This document shows, piece by piece, positions 25,019 to 34,797 of a DNA stretch of 64,000 nucleotides. Source of the DNA: Arthrobacter sp. 18067 (GTDB lineage Bacteria > Actinomycetota > Actinomycetes > Actinomycetales > Micrococcaceae); NCBI RefSeq assembly GCF_902706295.1, contig NZ_CACSJJ010000009.1, forward strand, positions 62,001 to 126,000, written 5' to 3'. A program made the translations under genes and the position numbers. The notes below the pieces were generated by a model that saw only the letters and a list, made by a program, of their open reading frames with translations, was not told the origin of the DNA and ran no database searches. Numbering within the stretch: the stretch's first letter is position 1; every line of letters begins with the position of its first letter.

Positions 25019-26248
25019 ATGGATGGATTTGGATTGGTTTTGGCCCTGCTCATGCTGTTGATCGGCGCCGCCGTGGGTCTGGTTGCGGGCTACGTTGTCT
25101 TTCGACGCCGGGGCGCCGGCTTGGAGGAAGACTTCGACGCCGTTTCGTCGCGCCTCTCGGAGGTGACCGCACAGCTGGCAGCGGCCGACGCCGAACGACG
25201 ACTTTTGTTCACACAGAACCGCGAGTTGACGGCGTCCAGGAACTCGGACGGAAGTGTTCTAAGGGCGCTGGCCCCGGTTGCTGAGAAGCTGACAGCGGTC
25301 CAGCAGCAAGTTTCACTGCTGGAACGGGACCGGGTGGAGCAATACGGCCAACTTGCCCAGCAACTGCAGGATGCCCGCTTGTCTGACGAACAATTACTGC
25401 GTTCAACGCACGCCCTGGCCTCCGCCCTGCGCTCCAACAGCGCTCGTGGGCAGTGGGGCGAAGTTCAGCTCCGCCGGGTAGTGGAAGCCTCGGGAATGCT
25501 GCGGCACGTGGACTTCCATGAGCAAGTTCATTCCGGCCGAACCGAGAACACGCTTCGCCCTGACCTTGTGGTCCAGCTGCCCGGTGGCAAGCAACTGGTA
25601 GTGGACGCCAAGGTCCCGCTGGGCTCCTACCTTGCAGCCCAGGAACAATTGCACGGCGACGGGTCCTTCGGGGAATCAGTAGCACCCGTTAGCAACCATG
25701 ACTCAAAGACCTTGCTGGCCCACCACGCCAAGGCCTTGAAGGCCCACATCGATGCTTTGGCGGGTAAAAAGTACTGGGACATCCCGGGCAACTCCCCCGA
25801 ATTGGTGATCTGCTTCCTTCCGGCAGAGTCCATCCTGGCGTCAGCCCTCGAGGCAGACCCGGCCCTGCTGGAATATGCCCTGTCCCGGAATGTCGTACTG
25901 GCGTCGCCCGGAACCTTGCTGGCGGTCCTCAAGTCGGTGGCCTTCACTTGGCGCCAGGACGTCCTCACGGACAGCGCCCACGAACTGTTCGAGCTCGCCA
26001 AGCAGCTCTACGAGCGCATGGGCACGCTGGGAGAGAACGTTGGCAAGCTGGGAAGCTCGCTGAAGACGTCCGTGGATCGCTACAACGCGATGGTGGGCAC
26101 CCTTGAAGCCCGCGTTCTACCGACGGCACGCAAGCTCAACACCATGGACGACGCCGGCCTTGCCGCGCCCATGTCGGTTGAGGCAGTCCCCCGCGCTTTG
26201 TCAGCCCCTGAGCTTCTGGCTGAAGGGGAAGAAGAGTCTGCGGCATAA
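25019..26248 (+). CDS. rmuC: DNA recombination protein RmuC
   Basis: The 409-residue protein has an N-terminal membrane helix (about residues 3-24), a coiled-coil region (about 35-125) and the RmuC nuclease-like domain with RPDLVVQLPGGKQLVVDAKVPL, where the DAK is in a PD-(D/E)XK-like position, and CFLPAESILASALE. RmuC limits inversions at short inverted repeats in E. coli. ATG 25019 has no ribosome binding site; CAGGGT-TGCCTC-ATG is a poor leaderless promoter match. It is followed by a bipartite hairpin. Confidence 0.92.
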   Translation: MDGFGLVLALLMLLIGAAVGLVAGYVVFRRRGAGLEEDFDAVSSRLSEVTAQLAAADAERRLLFTQNRELTASRNSDGSVLRALAPVAEKLTAVQQQVSLLERDRVEQYGQLAQQLQDARLSDEQLLRSTHALASALRSNSARGQWGEVQLRRVVEASGMLRHVDFHEQVHSGRTENTLRPDLVVQLPGGKQLVVDAKVPLGSYLAAQEQLHGDGSFGESVAPVSNHDSKTLLAHHAKALKAHIDALAGKKYWDIPGNSPELVICFLPAESILASALEADPALLEYALSRNVVLASPGTLLAVLKSVAFTWRQDVLTDSAHELFELAKQLYERMGTLGENVGKLGSSLKTSVDRYNAMVGTLEARVLPTARKLNTMDDAGLAAPMSVEAVPRALSAPELLAEGEEESAA

Positions 26249-26254
26249 CGAACA

Positions 26255-26299
26255 GGCCCGCAGCACCGCCTTCTCTATGGGAGGCGATGGCTGCGGGCC
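26255..26299. terminator. Terminator between rmuC and ispH
   Basis: GGCCCGCAGC (26255-26264) pairs perfectly with GCTGCGGGCC (26290-26299); an inner CGCCT/AGGCG stem shortens the loop. A GTTTCTTT run follows on the plus strand. Confidence 0.8.
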
Positions 26300-26334
26300 A
26301 GTTTCTTTGAGTTCCTGTTGTGGAGCGAAGCGGG

Positions 26335-27420
26335 TTAGGACGTGGTCCGGTTTCCGCGACCGCCGAGCGCACGCGTCACATCGCCGGCTTTCTTCAGCGT
26401 GGCCCGCAGCTCCTTGGGAAGTGAGAAGAGGAGGTCTTCCTCTGCCGTCACGATTTCCTGCACTTCGCCGTAGCCATAGTCAGCCAGCAGCCGCAGGACG
26501 TCCTTGACGAGTACTTCCGGGACAGAGGCACCCGAGGTCACACCGACCGTTGCGACGCCCTCGAACCAGGCTTCGTCCACTTCGTTGGCGAAGTCCACGC
26601 GGTAGGAGCTCTTGGCGCCGTACTCCAAGGCCACTTCAACCAGCCGAACGGAGTTCGACGAGTTGGCCGAACCCACTACGATGACGAGGTCAGCTTGGGG
26701 TGCGATTTTCTTGATGGCCACTTGGCGGTTGGTGGTGGCGTAGCAAATGTCGTCGCTGGGCGGATCCTGCAGGGTCGGGAACCGGTCCTTGAGCAGCCGG
26801 ACTGTTTCCATTGTTTCGTCTACACTCAGGGTCGTCTGTGACAGCCAGATGGTTTTCTCGGGATCGCGCACGGTGACCTTGTCTACCTCGTGCGGACCGT
26901 TGATGATCTGGATGTGCTCTGGGGCCTCACCGGCTGTTCCTTCGACTTCCTCATGCCCCTCGTGGCCGATGAGCAGAATGTCGTAGTCTTCCTTGGCGAA
27001 GCGGACAGCTTCTTTGTGGACTTTCGTCACCAAAGGGCAAGTGGCATCGATGGTGCGGAGACCGCGGTCCTCCGCGGACTGGACCACGGCCGGGGAAACT
27101 CCATGCGCAGAGAAGATGACCAGGGCCCCCTCGGGGACCTCATCTGTTTCCTCGACGAAGATGGCTCCTTGTTCTTCCAGGGAGCTGACCACATGGACGT
27201 TGTGGACGATCTGTTTGCGGACGTAGACCGGGGGCCCATAGTGTTCAAGGGCTTTCTCGACGGCGATGACGGCCCTGTCCACACCGGCGCAGTATCCGCG
27301 CGGAGCGGCCAGCAGAACCTTCTTGGGACCCGTGACGGGGGCCGCTGCCTGTACCTCTTCGGGAGAACGCCGTCTGCGCGGCACCGTGGGCATAGGAATG
27401 GAAACTGCTGTGCTGGTCAT
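26335..27420 (-). CDS. ispH: 4-hydroxy-3-methylbut-2-enyl diphosphate reductase
   Basis: IspH (LytB) carries out the last step of the methylerythritol phosphate pathway and forms IPP and DMAPP. The three cluster cysteines are C44 ([10 protein letters not shown]), C128 (DATCPLVTK) and C226 (ICYATTNRQ), with SANSSNS and VTSGASVPE motifs. It has 361 residues, with a 30-residue N-terminal extension common in actinobacteria. TAGCAT lies six bases before ATG 27420. The intervening GGAGGG touches the ATG and is too close to act as a ribosome binding site. Confidence 0.96.
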   Translation of the reverse strand: MTSTAVSIPMPTVPRRRRSPEEVQAAAPVTGPKKVLLAAPRGYCAGVDRAVIAVEKALEHYGPPVYVRKQIVHNVHVVSSLEEQGAIFVEETDEVPEGALVIFSAHGVSPAVVQSAEDRGLRTIDATCPLVTKVHKEAVRFAKEDYDILLIGHEGHEEVEGTAGEAPEHIQIINGPHEVDKVTVRDPEKTIWLSQTTLSVDETMETVRLLKDRFPTLQDPPSDDICYATTNRQVAIKKIAPQADLVIVVGSANSSNSVRLVEVALEYGAKSSYRVDFANEVDEAWFEGVATVGVTSGASVPEVLVKDVLRLLADYGYGEVQEIVTAEEDLLFSLPKELRATLKKAGDVTRALGGRGNRTTS

Positions 27421-27426
27421 CCCTCC

Positions 27427-27432
27427 ATGCTA
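27427..27432 (-). promoter_or_regulatory. -10 element, probable leaderless promoter of ispH
   Basis: TAGCAT on the minus strand, 6-nt spacer, ATG at 27420. Confidence 0.6.
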
Positions 27433-27456
27433 CCGGCCCGGACTTTAGCTCCGGGC

Positions 27457-28308
27457 CTAACGTGACCCTTGTCGCCCTGACACCACGGAAGCTATGACGC
27501 CAACCACCAGGACAGCCCCCGATGCGATCGCTGCGATCACGACCCACTGTCCAAAGCCTGTCCGCGCCGCAGTGAGGAACTCCTGCTTGAACAGTTCGGC
27601 CACACCATTGGCGCTGGCCAGGTTCCCAATCATGCCGCCCGCCAGATCCGCCCCGGCAGTCCACAGTGCCGCAAGCGCGAGTCCGCCGAGCCCCAGGAAC
27701 ACCAGCACCAGCGAGCGTCGTCGGGCAGCGACGAAGGCCAGGAGCGCCGCCACTAGGGCGCCGGCAGCGGCCACCCACCACAAGGGTGCGAAGGCAGCAA
27801 CGCGCTCAACGAGTTGCCGGTGGGACGGCTCCCCCAAAGAGACGAGGCTCTCCGAGGGAACATCAAGCCTGATCCGCGTAGCCTCGGCAAAATGATCGCG
27901 AATCAGCCTGACAAGGGGCCCGATATCCAGGACCAAGGCCGTGGAAGAAGCCGATTCTTCCGCTTGGGTGGCAGCTCCGAAGTTCAGCCTGTGGCTGTTC
28001 CGAACCGTTTCCTCCCAGGCTTGGGGATAGTCGCTCCACGATTGCATGCCTGTGGCCGCATTCCGGAGCGCATCGGCCGCCAGGGACTGGATCGGCCCGG
28101 GAAGATCCACCGAGGATTCGAAGGTGCCTACGGCGGCGGTTGCAAGGCGGCTCTGGAAGTCGGGATCGTTGCCCAACGCTCCCGCGATGCGAACGAAACC
28201 CTCTTCCTTGACTATGTTCTGGTCTACCCACGCTGCTGGCACGGCGACGGCTGTGAGCAGAATGGCGAGGATCACTCCCAATGCTGAAACAAAAGTACGC
28301 AAGGTCAT
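27457..28308 (-). CDS. Conserved membrane protein of unknown function
   Basis: The 283-residue protein has an N-terminal helix (residues 3-25), an extracytoplasmic domain of about 165 residues with no cysteine, and three C-terminal helices (about 190-212, 218-240 and 255-275). No enzyme motif is seen. ATG 28308 is chosen because the open frame upstream (to 28509) has no hydrophobic or family-like sequence and TAGGAT lies about 30 nt before this ATG. It sits upstream of ispH on the same strand and is divergent from xseA. Confidence 0.7.
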   Translation of the reverse strand: MTLRTFVSALGVILAILLTAVAVPAAWVDQNIVKEEGFVRIAGALGNDPDFQSRLATAAVGTFESSVDLPGPIQSLAADALRNAATGMQSWSDYPQAWEETVRNSHRLNFGAATQAEESASSTALVLDIGPLVRLIRDHFAEATRIRLDVPSESLVSLGEPSHRQLVERVAAFAPLWWVAAAGALVAALLAFVAARRRSLVLVFLGLGGLALAALWTAGADLAGGMIGNLASANGVAELFKQEFLTAARTGFGQWVVIAAIASGAVLVVGVIASVVSGRQGSR

Positions 28309-28490
28309 CCTCGGGGCTCGGGGGCTGTGCCACCATCCTAGGTCTGTCCACATGATAGGAAAAATGTCGGGGCCCGGCACTAAAGCTATGGATAGAGTTG
28401 GAAGGCGGCCGGCACCCAAGGCCGCATCCCTGAGCGAGGACAAAACCATGCTGCAACAATCACGGACACCGGAACAGGCACGGACCGCCC

Positions 28491-29768
28491 ATGTCCGCTG
28501 AAGCGACACCGGAATCCACCTTGCCGGGGACTGCAGCCGAAACCAGCCCGGATAATCCCTGGCCGTTGCAACTCCTGTCCCGCAAGCTCAAGGCCCACAT
28601 TGAACGGGCACCTGCAGCGTGGATCGAGGGACAGGTCATTGAGCTGAACCGTCGGGGTGGAAACGCCTTCCTGACCCTGCGTGACGTTGACGCTGAAATT
28701 TCCCTGCCGGCATCCGTGTGGTCTACAGTGCTGGACCGACAAAAGGTCCCCTTGGAACGTGGTTCCCGCGTGGTCGCCTTGGTCAAGGCGGACTTCTGGG
28801 TCAAAACAGGTCGTCTGAACATGTCAGTGAAGGACATCCGTCCCGTGGGCCTGGGTGATTTGCTGGCGAGGATTGAACGGCTTCGGCAGGCGCTGGCGGC
28901 CGAAGGACTGTTCGCGGATTCCCGCAAACGTAAACTACCGTTGCTTCCCCACCGCATCGGCCTCATCACCGGCCGGGACTCGGACGCCAAGAAAGATGTC
29001 CTGCGCAATGCAGCGTTACGTTGGCCGGCCGTCGAGTTCGACGTCCGCGAAGTCGCCGTCCAAGGCAACACCGCTGTATCCCAGATCATCGCAGCGCTGA
29101 AGAAGCTGGACGCGGACCCCCATGTGGATGTCATTGTCCTTGCCCGCGGTGGCGGCGCGTTGGAAGATCTCCTCCCCTTCAGCAACGAGGACCTCATCCG
29201 TGCTGTTTCTGCGGCAACAACACCAATTGTCAGCGCGATCGGACACGAAGCCGACCGCCCCATCCTGGACGATGTAGCGGACCTCCGCGCGTCCACACCC
29301 ACGGACGCTGCCAAACGGATTGTTCCGGATGTCGCCGAGGAACTGGCAATGGTCCGCCAGGCCCGGGACCATCTCCGCAGAAGCATCAGCAGAATGGTGG
29401 ATCGGGAGACAGACCGGCTCCATGCTTTAAAGTCACGGCCGGTTTTAGCCGCGCCCGCTTCGATGGTGGATGCCCGTGCAGAGGACATCCACCGTCTGCA
29501 ACGGCGCTCCCATTCAGCTGTGAGCACTGCCGTCGTCCGCGCCTTGGACCAGGTACAACACCTGCGCGCCCAGGTGCGGGCGCTGTCTCCGCAAAAGACC
29601 CTCGACCGTGGCTATGCCGTGGTTCAGGTTGTTGGTGAAGACCAAGCCGGTCACACAGTGGTCAGCAGCCCTGAGCATGCCCCGGACGGAACCGCGTTGG
29701 CCATTCGCGTAGCTGACGGTCGATTCCGCGCAGTCTCAACCGGCCAAGGACAGATCGTCGAACACTGA
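28491..29768 (+). CDS. xseA: Exodeoxyribonuclease VII large subunit
   Basis: The 425-residue subunit degrades single-stranded DNA with XseB. An N-terminal OB-fold (about residues 25-120) precedes the catalytic domain with [36 protein letters not shown] and [19 protein letters not shown], then a long coiled coil and the C-terminal LDRGYAVV strand. The start ATG 28491 has no clear ribosome binding site and is chosen by length. XseB follows 41 nt downstream. Confidence 0.95.
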   Translation: MSAEATPESTLPGTAAETSPDNPWPLQLLSRKLKAHIERAPAAWIEGQVIELNRRGGNAFLTLRDVDAEISLPASVWSTVLDRQKVPLERGSRVVALVKADFWVKTGRLNMSVKDIRPVGLGDLLARIERLRQALAAEGLFADSRKRKLPLLPHRIGLITGRDSDAKKDVLRNAALRWPAVEFDVREVAVQGNTAVSQIIAALKKLDADPHVDVIVLARGGGALEDLLPFSNEDLIRAVSAATTPIVSAIGHEADRPILDDVADLRASTPTDAAKRIVPDVAEELAMVRQARDHLRRSISRMVDRETDRLHALKSRPVLAAPASMVDARAEDIHRLQRRSHSAVSTAVVRALDQVQHLRAQVRALSPQKTLDRGYAVVQVVGEDQAGHTVVSSPEHAPDGTALAIRVADGRFRAVSTGQGQIVEH

Positions 29769-29809
29769 AGAAGCGGACATCAACGTCACTACCAAACACA
29801 AAGGACATC

Positions 29810-30067
29810 ATGACTGACAACACTCCAGCGGCCCCCTCACAAGAGTCCCTCGACTCCCTGAGTTACGAGGAAGCCCGCGAGCAGCTTGTGGGCGTCGTTG
29901 GCCGCCTGGAGGCAGGTGGCGCCAGCTTGGAAGAATCGCTGGCCCTCTGGGAACGGGGCGAAGCGCTGGCCAAGCGCTGCGAGGACTGGCTCGAGGGTGC
30001 CCGCAAACGCCTTGCGACGGCCCGGGACGCAGCGAACGACGCCGGGGCTGCCGCCGGCCCCGAGTAG
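29810..30067 (+). CDS. xseB: Exodeoxyribonuclease VII small subunit
   Basis: The 85-residue helical protein shows [20 protein letters not shown] and the [20 protein letters not shown] pattern diagnostic of XseB. It assembles with XseA in the cytoplasm. AAGGA precedes ATG 29810. The two subunits form an operon. Confidence 0.96.
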   Translation: MTDNTPAAPSQESLDSLSYEEAREQLVGVVGRLEAGGASLEESLALWERGEALAKRCEDWLEGARKRLATARDAANDAGAAAGPE

Positions 30068-30114
30068 TCGGGGCGTTGAGCGCGGGTTACTCGGGGCTCA
30101 CTGCGTGAATTCTC

Positions 30115-30969
30115 CTAGGAATCCACCACAAGGGCGCGTTCCGCAGCGACGTCGAAGTCGGCCTTGGGCCAGTCCAGATCCATGCGTTCGAGTGCATCCA
30201 GCAGCAACTGTTGGACGGCGATGCGCGCATACCACTTCCTGTTGGCCGGGACGACGTGCCATGGGGCGATGTCCGTTGACGTCTTCTCGAACGCAGCGCT
30301 GTAGGCGTCCATGTAGTCGTCCCAGTACGCCCGCTCTGCGAGGTCGCTCCGGCTGTATTTCCAGTGTTTGCTGGGATCATCCAGCCTGGCAATCAGGCGT
30401 TCCTTCTGTTCATCCTTGCTGATGTTGAGCATGACCTTGACGATGGTGGTCCCCTGCTCAGCAAGCCGGGACTCAAAGTCGTTGATCGCAGCGTAGCGCC
30501 GCTCCAGCTCAGTGGTGTCCGCCCACCCATGCACGCGGTGGATCAGGACGTCCTCGAAGTGTGAACGGTCGAAAACCCCTACCATTCCGGCAGCGGGTGC
30601 TTGTTTCTCGATCCTCCATAGGAAGTCATGGGACTTCTCCTCATCCGTGGGGGCCTTGAAAGCATGCAGCTGAACACCCTGCGGGTCCATGGCACCCACC
30701 ACATGGCTGACGATGCCGCCCTTGCCGGCCGTGTCCATGGCCTGCAGAATCAACAGGAGCCGTTTGCTGCTGCCGAACTTGCCCTCGGCGAAGAGTTTCT
30801 CCTGCAGCTCCGCAAGCCGCGCATCCTGGGCAATCAGCAGAGCCTTTCCGTCAGCCTTGGCGCCGGGATACCCAGGCGTGGATTCGGGATCCACCCTGGC
30901 AAGTGAAAACCCGGCCCCTACCTTCAGTACCTCGGCCGGACTCTTGGCGAACTCAACTGGGACTGCCAT
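30115..30969 (-). CDS. Polyphosphate kinase 2 family nucleotide phosphotransferase
   Basis: The 284-residue PPK2 enzyme moves phosphate between polyphosphate and nucleotides. Walker A AMDTAGKGG is at residues 77-85 and Walker B VFDRSHFEDVL at 132-142, with the lid region after RLDDPSKHWKYS. Length and the N-terminal extension fit single-domain PPK2 proteins; whether it acts on ADP, AMP or GDP cannot be told by eye. ATG 30969 has AAAGG upstream. It is the gene after the aminotransferase on the same strand. Confidence 0.9.
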   Translation of the reverse strand: MAVPVEFAKSPAEVLKVGAGFSLARVDPESTPGYPGAKADGKALLIAQDARLAELQEKLFAEGKFGSSKRLLLILQAMDTAGKGGIVSHVVGAMDPQGVQLHAFKAPTDEEKSHDFLWRIEKQAPAAGMVGVFDRSHFEDVLIHRVHGWADTTELERRYAAINDFESRLAEQGTTIVKVMLNISKDEQKERLIARLDDPSKHWKYSRSDLAERAYWDDYMDAYSAAFEKTSTDIAPWHVVPANRKWYARIAVQQLLLDALERMDLDWPKADFDVAAERALVVDS

Positions 30970-31022
30970 CGGCGTGCCTTTCTGCCCGGCCGCACCCCCG
31001 TGGCGCGGCCATGGACCTCAGG

Positions 31023-32243
31023 CTAGTTGCCCGGGTACCTCGACAGGAAGTCCGCCATGCGGCCAATGGCCTCTTCAATGTCCTTGACGTTGGGCAACGT
31101 GACCATGCGGAAGTGGTCAGGGCGAACCCAATTGAAGGCCCGGCCATGGGAAACCAGGATTTTCTGTTCCTTCAAGAGGTCGAGGACAAACTTCTCGTCG
31201 TCCCGGATGTGATAGACCTCGGGATCCAGTTTGGGGAACAGGTAGAGCGCCCCCCTGGCCTGCTGGGTGCTGACTCCGGGGATGGCATTCAACAGATCGT
31301 AGGCTTTGTTTCGCTGCTCCAGGAGCCTCCCGCCCGGAAGGATGAGGTCGTTGATGCTCTGGTAACCACCAAGGGCCGTTTGGATGGCATGCTGCGCGGG
31401 TACGTTGGCGCACAAACGCATGTTGGCCAAGAGGTTGATGCCTTCAAGGTAGTCGGCGGCGTCCTTCTTGGGCCCTGAGATAGCCATCCAACCAGCGCGG
31501 TAACCGCAGACGCGGTAAGCCTTGGACAGGCCGCTGAACGTCAGGCACAGGACGTCGTCACCGGTGAGCCCGGCGAGGTTGATGTGGACAGCGTCCTCGT
31601 AAAGGATTTTCTCGTAGATCTCATCGGCAAACAGCACCAAGCCATGTTTTTCGGCGAGGGCCACGATTTTCTTGAGCGTTTCCTCCGGGTAGACGGCGCC
31701 CGTGGGGTTGTTGGGGTTGATAACCACAATGCCCTTGGTGCGCGGCGTGATCTTGGCTTCCATGTCCTCAAGATCGGGCTGCCAGCCGGAGTCTTCATCA
31801 CAGAGGTAGTGCACCGGGCGGCCGCCGGCCAAGGCGACCGAAGCAGTCCACAGCGGATAGTCCGGTGTGGGAATCAGGACCTCATCGCCATCTTCCAGGA
31901 GGGCCATGAGGGACATGGTGATGAGCTCGCTGACACCATTGCCAAGGTAGATGTCATCAACGTGGATGTTCTGGATGCCGCGGGTCTGGTAGTACTGCGA
32001 GACGGCGGTCCGGGCCGAAAAAATACCGCGGGAATCGCTGTAACCCTGGGCGTTCGGCAGGTGGCGGATCATGTCCACCAAGATGGCGTCAGGCGCTTCA
32101 AAACCAAAAGGAGCCGGGTTTCCGATGTTCAGTTTGAGGATCCTGTGACCCTCTGCCTCCATCTGCTGGGCGGCCTGAAGAATCGGTCCACGGATGTCGT
32201 AAAGGACATTATGAAGCTTGGTGGACTGCTTGAAATTCGCCAT
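31023..32243 (-). CDS. PLP-dependent aminotransferase, AlaA type
   Basis: The 406-residue fold-type I aminotransferase has INPNNPTGAVYPE, LFADEIYEKILYED and the PLP lysine in LTFSGLSKAYRVCGYR. The sequence pattern, including the N-terminal LHNVLYDIRGPI, fits AlaA-like glutamate-pyruvate transaminases, so a role in alanine synthesis is likely. CATATT six bases before ATG 32243 is an imperfect leaderless promoter match. Confidence 0.92.
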   Translation of the reverse strand: MANFKQSTKLHNVLYDIRGPILQAAQQMEAEGHRILKLNIGNPAPFGFEAPDAILVDMIRHLPNAQGYSDSRGIFSARTAVSQYYQTRGIQNIHVDDIYLGNGVSELITMSLMALLEDGDEVLIPTPDYPLWTASVALAGGRPVHYLCDEDSGWQPDLEDMEAKITPRTKGIVVINPNNPTGAVYPEETLKKIVALAEKHGLVLFADEIYEKILYEDAVHINLAGLTGDDVLCLTFSGLSKAYRVCGYRAGWMAISGPKKDAADYLEGINLLANMRLCANVPAQHAIQTALGGYQSINDLILPGGRLLEQRNKAYDLLNAIPGVSTQQARGALYLFPKLDPEVYHIRDDEKFVLDLLKEQKILVSHGRAFNWVRPDHFRMVTLPNVKDIEEAIGRMADFLSRYPGN

Positions 32244-32300
32244 CCCTCAAATATGCCACACGGGTGATGGAGTTCAGCTGAGACTTGACTCACAGATACG

Positions 32301-32344
32301 ACGACGGCGGTGACGGTCCCGCACGGGTCCGTCACCGCCGTCGT
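32301..32344 (-). terminator. Terminator of the quaternary-amine ABC operon
   Basis: ACGACGGCGGTGACGG (32301-32316) pairs perfectly with CCGTCACCGCCGTCGT (32329-32344); a CCC/GGG pair closes the loop further. It separates the Opu-like operon from the aminotransferase gene on the same strand. Confidence 0.85.
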
Positions 32345-32363
32345 ACGCGGTTTTGTTCAGGTG

Positions 32364-33320
32364 TTACTTGACGATGCCCTTGTCCTTCAGCCATGCAGCT
32401 GCTGCGTCCTTAGGTGCCTGCTTCTGGTCGCCGCTGACGGCCCGGTTCAGGTTGATGAGGTCATCAGTGGTGAGGATCTTGGAGACGTTGTTCAGCGCTT
32501 CCTTGGCCTTGTCCGTCATCTTGGCTTCCTTGACCAACGGCAGAACCTGCTGCGCCTTGAAGTTGTTCTTCGGGTCTTCAAGGACAACCAGGTCATTGTC
32601 TGCGATGGACGGCGTGGTGGTGTAGATATCCGCCACCTGGACCTTGTCCTCAAGGAGGGCCTGGAGCGTCAGGTTGCCACCGCCGTCGTTGAAGGGCTGG
32701 AGGCCCTTGAGCTCGCAACCGTAGTTGGCCTTGAGACCCGGGAAGCCGTAGGCACGCGTTTCAAACGTTGCCGGAGCTGCCATGGTGAAGTCCTTGCAAA
32801 CCTTGGCCAGGTCCTCGATGGACTTCAATTGGTACTTCTCAGCCGTGGCTTTGGTAACCACCATGGCGTCCTTGGACTCGGCCTTTGCCGGCTCCAGGAC
32901 GGCGAGGCCATCCGGAAGCTTGCCCGGGAGGGCTTTATAGACGTCCTCCGCGGAAACTTCCTTGGCTTCGGTGTCCACGAAGGAGAGCAGGTTGCCGGAG
33001 TAATCCGGGACGAGGTCGATGGAGCCATCCTGGACGGCCTTGAAGTAGATTTCGCGCGATCCGATATTCGGCTTCGACGTAGCCGTCAGACCTGCGGCAT
33101 TGAGGGCTCCAACGTAGATCTCGGCGATGACCTGGCTCTCGGGGAAGTCGGCGGAACCGACAACCAGCGAGCCGCCGGCAGCGGAGCCGCTCGGCGCAGA
33201 GGTGGACGGCGTGGCCAACGGGCTGCCGCCACACGCGCTCAATGCGAGGGCTACACCCAGTCCAGCTGCGAGGCCGCCGAGACCACGGCGCGTAAGGGTC
33301 ATGGGAACGGGGTTTTTCAT
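32364..33320 (-). CDS. Glycine betaine/choline ABC transporter substrate-binding lipoprotein (OpuC-like)
   Basis: The 318-residue protein has a twin-arginine-like N-terminus (TRRGLGG) and lipobox LALSACGG with Cys at residue 30. The mature domain contains GSADFPESQVIAEIYVGALN, NIGSREIYFKAVQDGSIDLVPDY and a second lobe, typical of OpuAC/ProX-type quaternary amine binding proteins. It is the last gene of a four-gene operon whose ATPase carries a CBS-like tail. Ligand could be betaine, choline or carnitine. Its start overlaps the upstream permease by 4 nt. Confidence 0.9.
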   Translation of the reverse strand: MKNPVPMTLTRRGLGGLAAGLGVALALSACGGSPLATPSTSAPSGSAAGGSLVVGSADFPESQVIAEIYVGALNAAGLTATSKPNIGSREIYFKAVQDGSIDLVPDYSGNLLSFVDTEAKEVSAEDVYKALPGKLPDGLAVLEPAKAESKDAMVVTKATAEKYQLKSIEDLAKVCKDFTMAAPATFETRAYGFPGLKANYGCELKGLQPFNDGGGNLTLQALLEDKVQVADIYTTTPSIADNDLVVLEDPKNNFKAQQVLPLVKEAKMTDKAKEALNNVSKILTTDDLINLNRAVSGDQKQAPKDAAAAWLKDKGIVK

Positions 33321-34060
33321 GGTGTACCTCCTTGAACGGCAGCCCCGGCGGGAGCTGTGGCTGTGAGATCATCGGCCGCCTTCTGGCGGCCGTTTGAGTC
33401 GAGGGTCAGGCCGGGCGAGAGGATAAGCCTCTGCACGCCGGCAAGAATAAGGTCCACGGCGATGGCCAGCCCTGCAATGAGCAACGAGCCGCCGAGCATC
33501 CTGGGGAAATCCTGCAGGACAAGTCCGTCAAACAGGTAACGCCCCAGCCCACCGAGCGGCAGGTAAGCCACCACCGAAACAGTCGCGATGACCTGCAGGA
33601 CCGCGGTGCGGATGCCGCCAAACATGACTTGGAGCCCATTGGGCAATTCCACCCGGAAGAGGATCTGGAGTTCGGTCATGCCCATCGCCCGGGCGGCGTC
33701 CACCACGGTGGCATCGACGCTGGAGATGCCGGCGTAGGTGCCGGCCAGCAGCGGCGGAACCGTAAGAATGACAAGTGCCCACACCGGCGGCATCAAGCCG
33801 CTGCCAGCCAGCAAGGCGAAAAGGACCAGCAACCCCAGAGTCGGGAGGGCGCGAAGTGCCCCGGCAACTGCAACAGCGACCACCCGGCCACGGCCAGTGT
33901 GCCCGATGTAGAGACCGATAGGCACTGCGATGGCGGCTGCGATGAGGAGAACCAGTGCGCTGTACTGGAGGTGTTCCAGAATCCGGGTGGGAATTCCGCC
34001 GCTCCCTGTCCAGTGGGTGGGATCGGTCAGCCAGGCAATGGTCTCGGCGAAGATGTTCAT
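33317..34060 (-). CDS. Quaternary-amine ABC transporter permease
   Basis: The 247-residue integral membrane protein has about five to six helices and the coupling loop near DAARAMGMTELQILFRVELP. It begins at ATG 34060 within the ATGA overlap with the upstream permease; the longer frame to 34180 lies in the upstream gene and is rejected. It forms the channel with the other permease. Confidence 0.88.
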   Translation of the reverse strand: MNIFAETIAWLTDPTHWTGSGGIPTRILEHLQYSALVLLIAAAIAVPIGLYIGHTGRGRVVAVAVAGALRALPTLGLLVLFALLAGSGLMPPVWALVILTVPPLLAGTYAGISSVDATVVDAARAMGMTELQILFRVELPNGLQVMFGGIRTAVLQVIATVSVVAYLPLGGLGRYLFDGLVLQDFPRMLGGSLLIAGLAIAVDLILAGVQRLILSPGLTLDSNGRQKAADDLTATAPAGAAVQGGTP

Positions 34061-34797
34061 GCGGACGCCCCCGGATCGGGGCGAAGGGCTGCGTGTGGGG
34101 TGGCAGGTCCTGCTTTGGGCTCGGTCACGAGGGCGTTGGCGTCCGGCCGGGTCGACTTTCCACCGGCCGCCCGCGTCCAAGGAGTCAGGAGGCGTTCCAG
34201 AACCACCAGGACAGCATCCATCAGCAGGGCCAGCACCAGAATCGCGATAATGCCCACCACCACTTCGGTGATAAACGTTCGTTGCAGCCCGTCGGTGAAC
34301 AGGACTCCAAGATTGCCCACGCCCAAGAGTGCCGCGACGCTGACCAATGAAATGTTGCTGACCGACACCACGCGCAGCCCCGCGAAAAGCACCGGCAGGG
34401 ACAGCGGGAGATCCACTTGGAAGAACCGGGCCAGGGGCTTGAAGCCCATGGCAACGGCTGCGTTTCGGAGGTCGTCGTCCACGGAATCAAACGCATCCAT
34501 GGCAGCACGGACCAACAGGGCCACGGCGTAGATGGTCAGCGCCACCACCACGTTCAGGGGATCAAGAATCCTGGTGCCCAGGATGGTGGGAAGAATGATG
34601 AACAGCGCCAGCGATGGAATGGTGTAGAGCAACGAGGTAGCCGTGGCCACGACTGATCGGAGGGTGCCGTTACGCCTGGCCAGCTGGGCCAACGGTACGG
34701 AAATCAGGAGGCCGATGATCATGGGAATGATGGCGAGCACCATATGCTGCCCTGCCAATCCGAAGACCAGGTCAGTGTTGTCGAGGAACCACTCCAT
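34057..34797 (-). CDS. Quaternary-amine ABC transporter permease
   Basis: The 246-residue permease has about six helices and a coupling loop NAAVAMGFKPLARFFQVDLP. Its start ATG shares one base with the stop of the ATPase (TGATG at 34797), and its end overlaps the next permease by 4 nt, so all four genes are tightly coupled. The presence of two different permeases indicates a heterodimeric channel as in OpuC/OpuB. Confidence 0.88.
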   Translation of the reverse strand: MEWFLDNTDLVFGLAGQHMVLAIIPMIIGLLISVPLAQLARRNGTLRSVVATATSLLYTIPSLALFIILPTILGTRILDPLNVVVALTIYAVALLVRAAMDAFDSVDDDLRNAAVAMGFKPLARFFQVDLPLSLPVLFAGLRVVSVSNISLVSVAALLGVGNLGVLFTDGLQRTFITEVVVGIIAILVLALLMDAVLVVLERLLTPWTRAAGGKSTRPDANALVTEPKAGPATPHAALRPDPGASA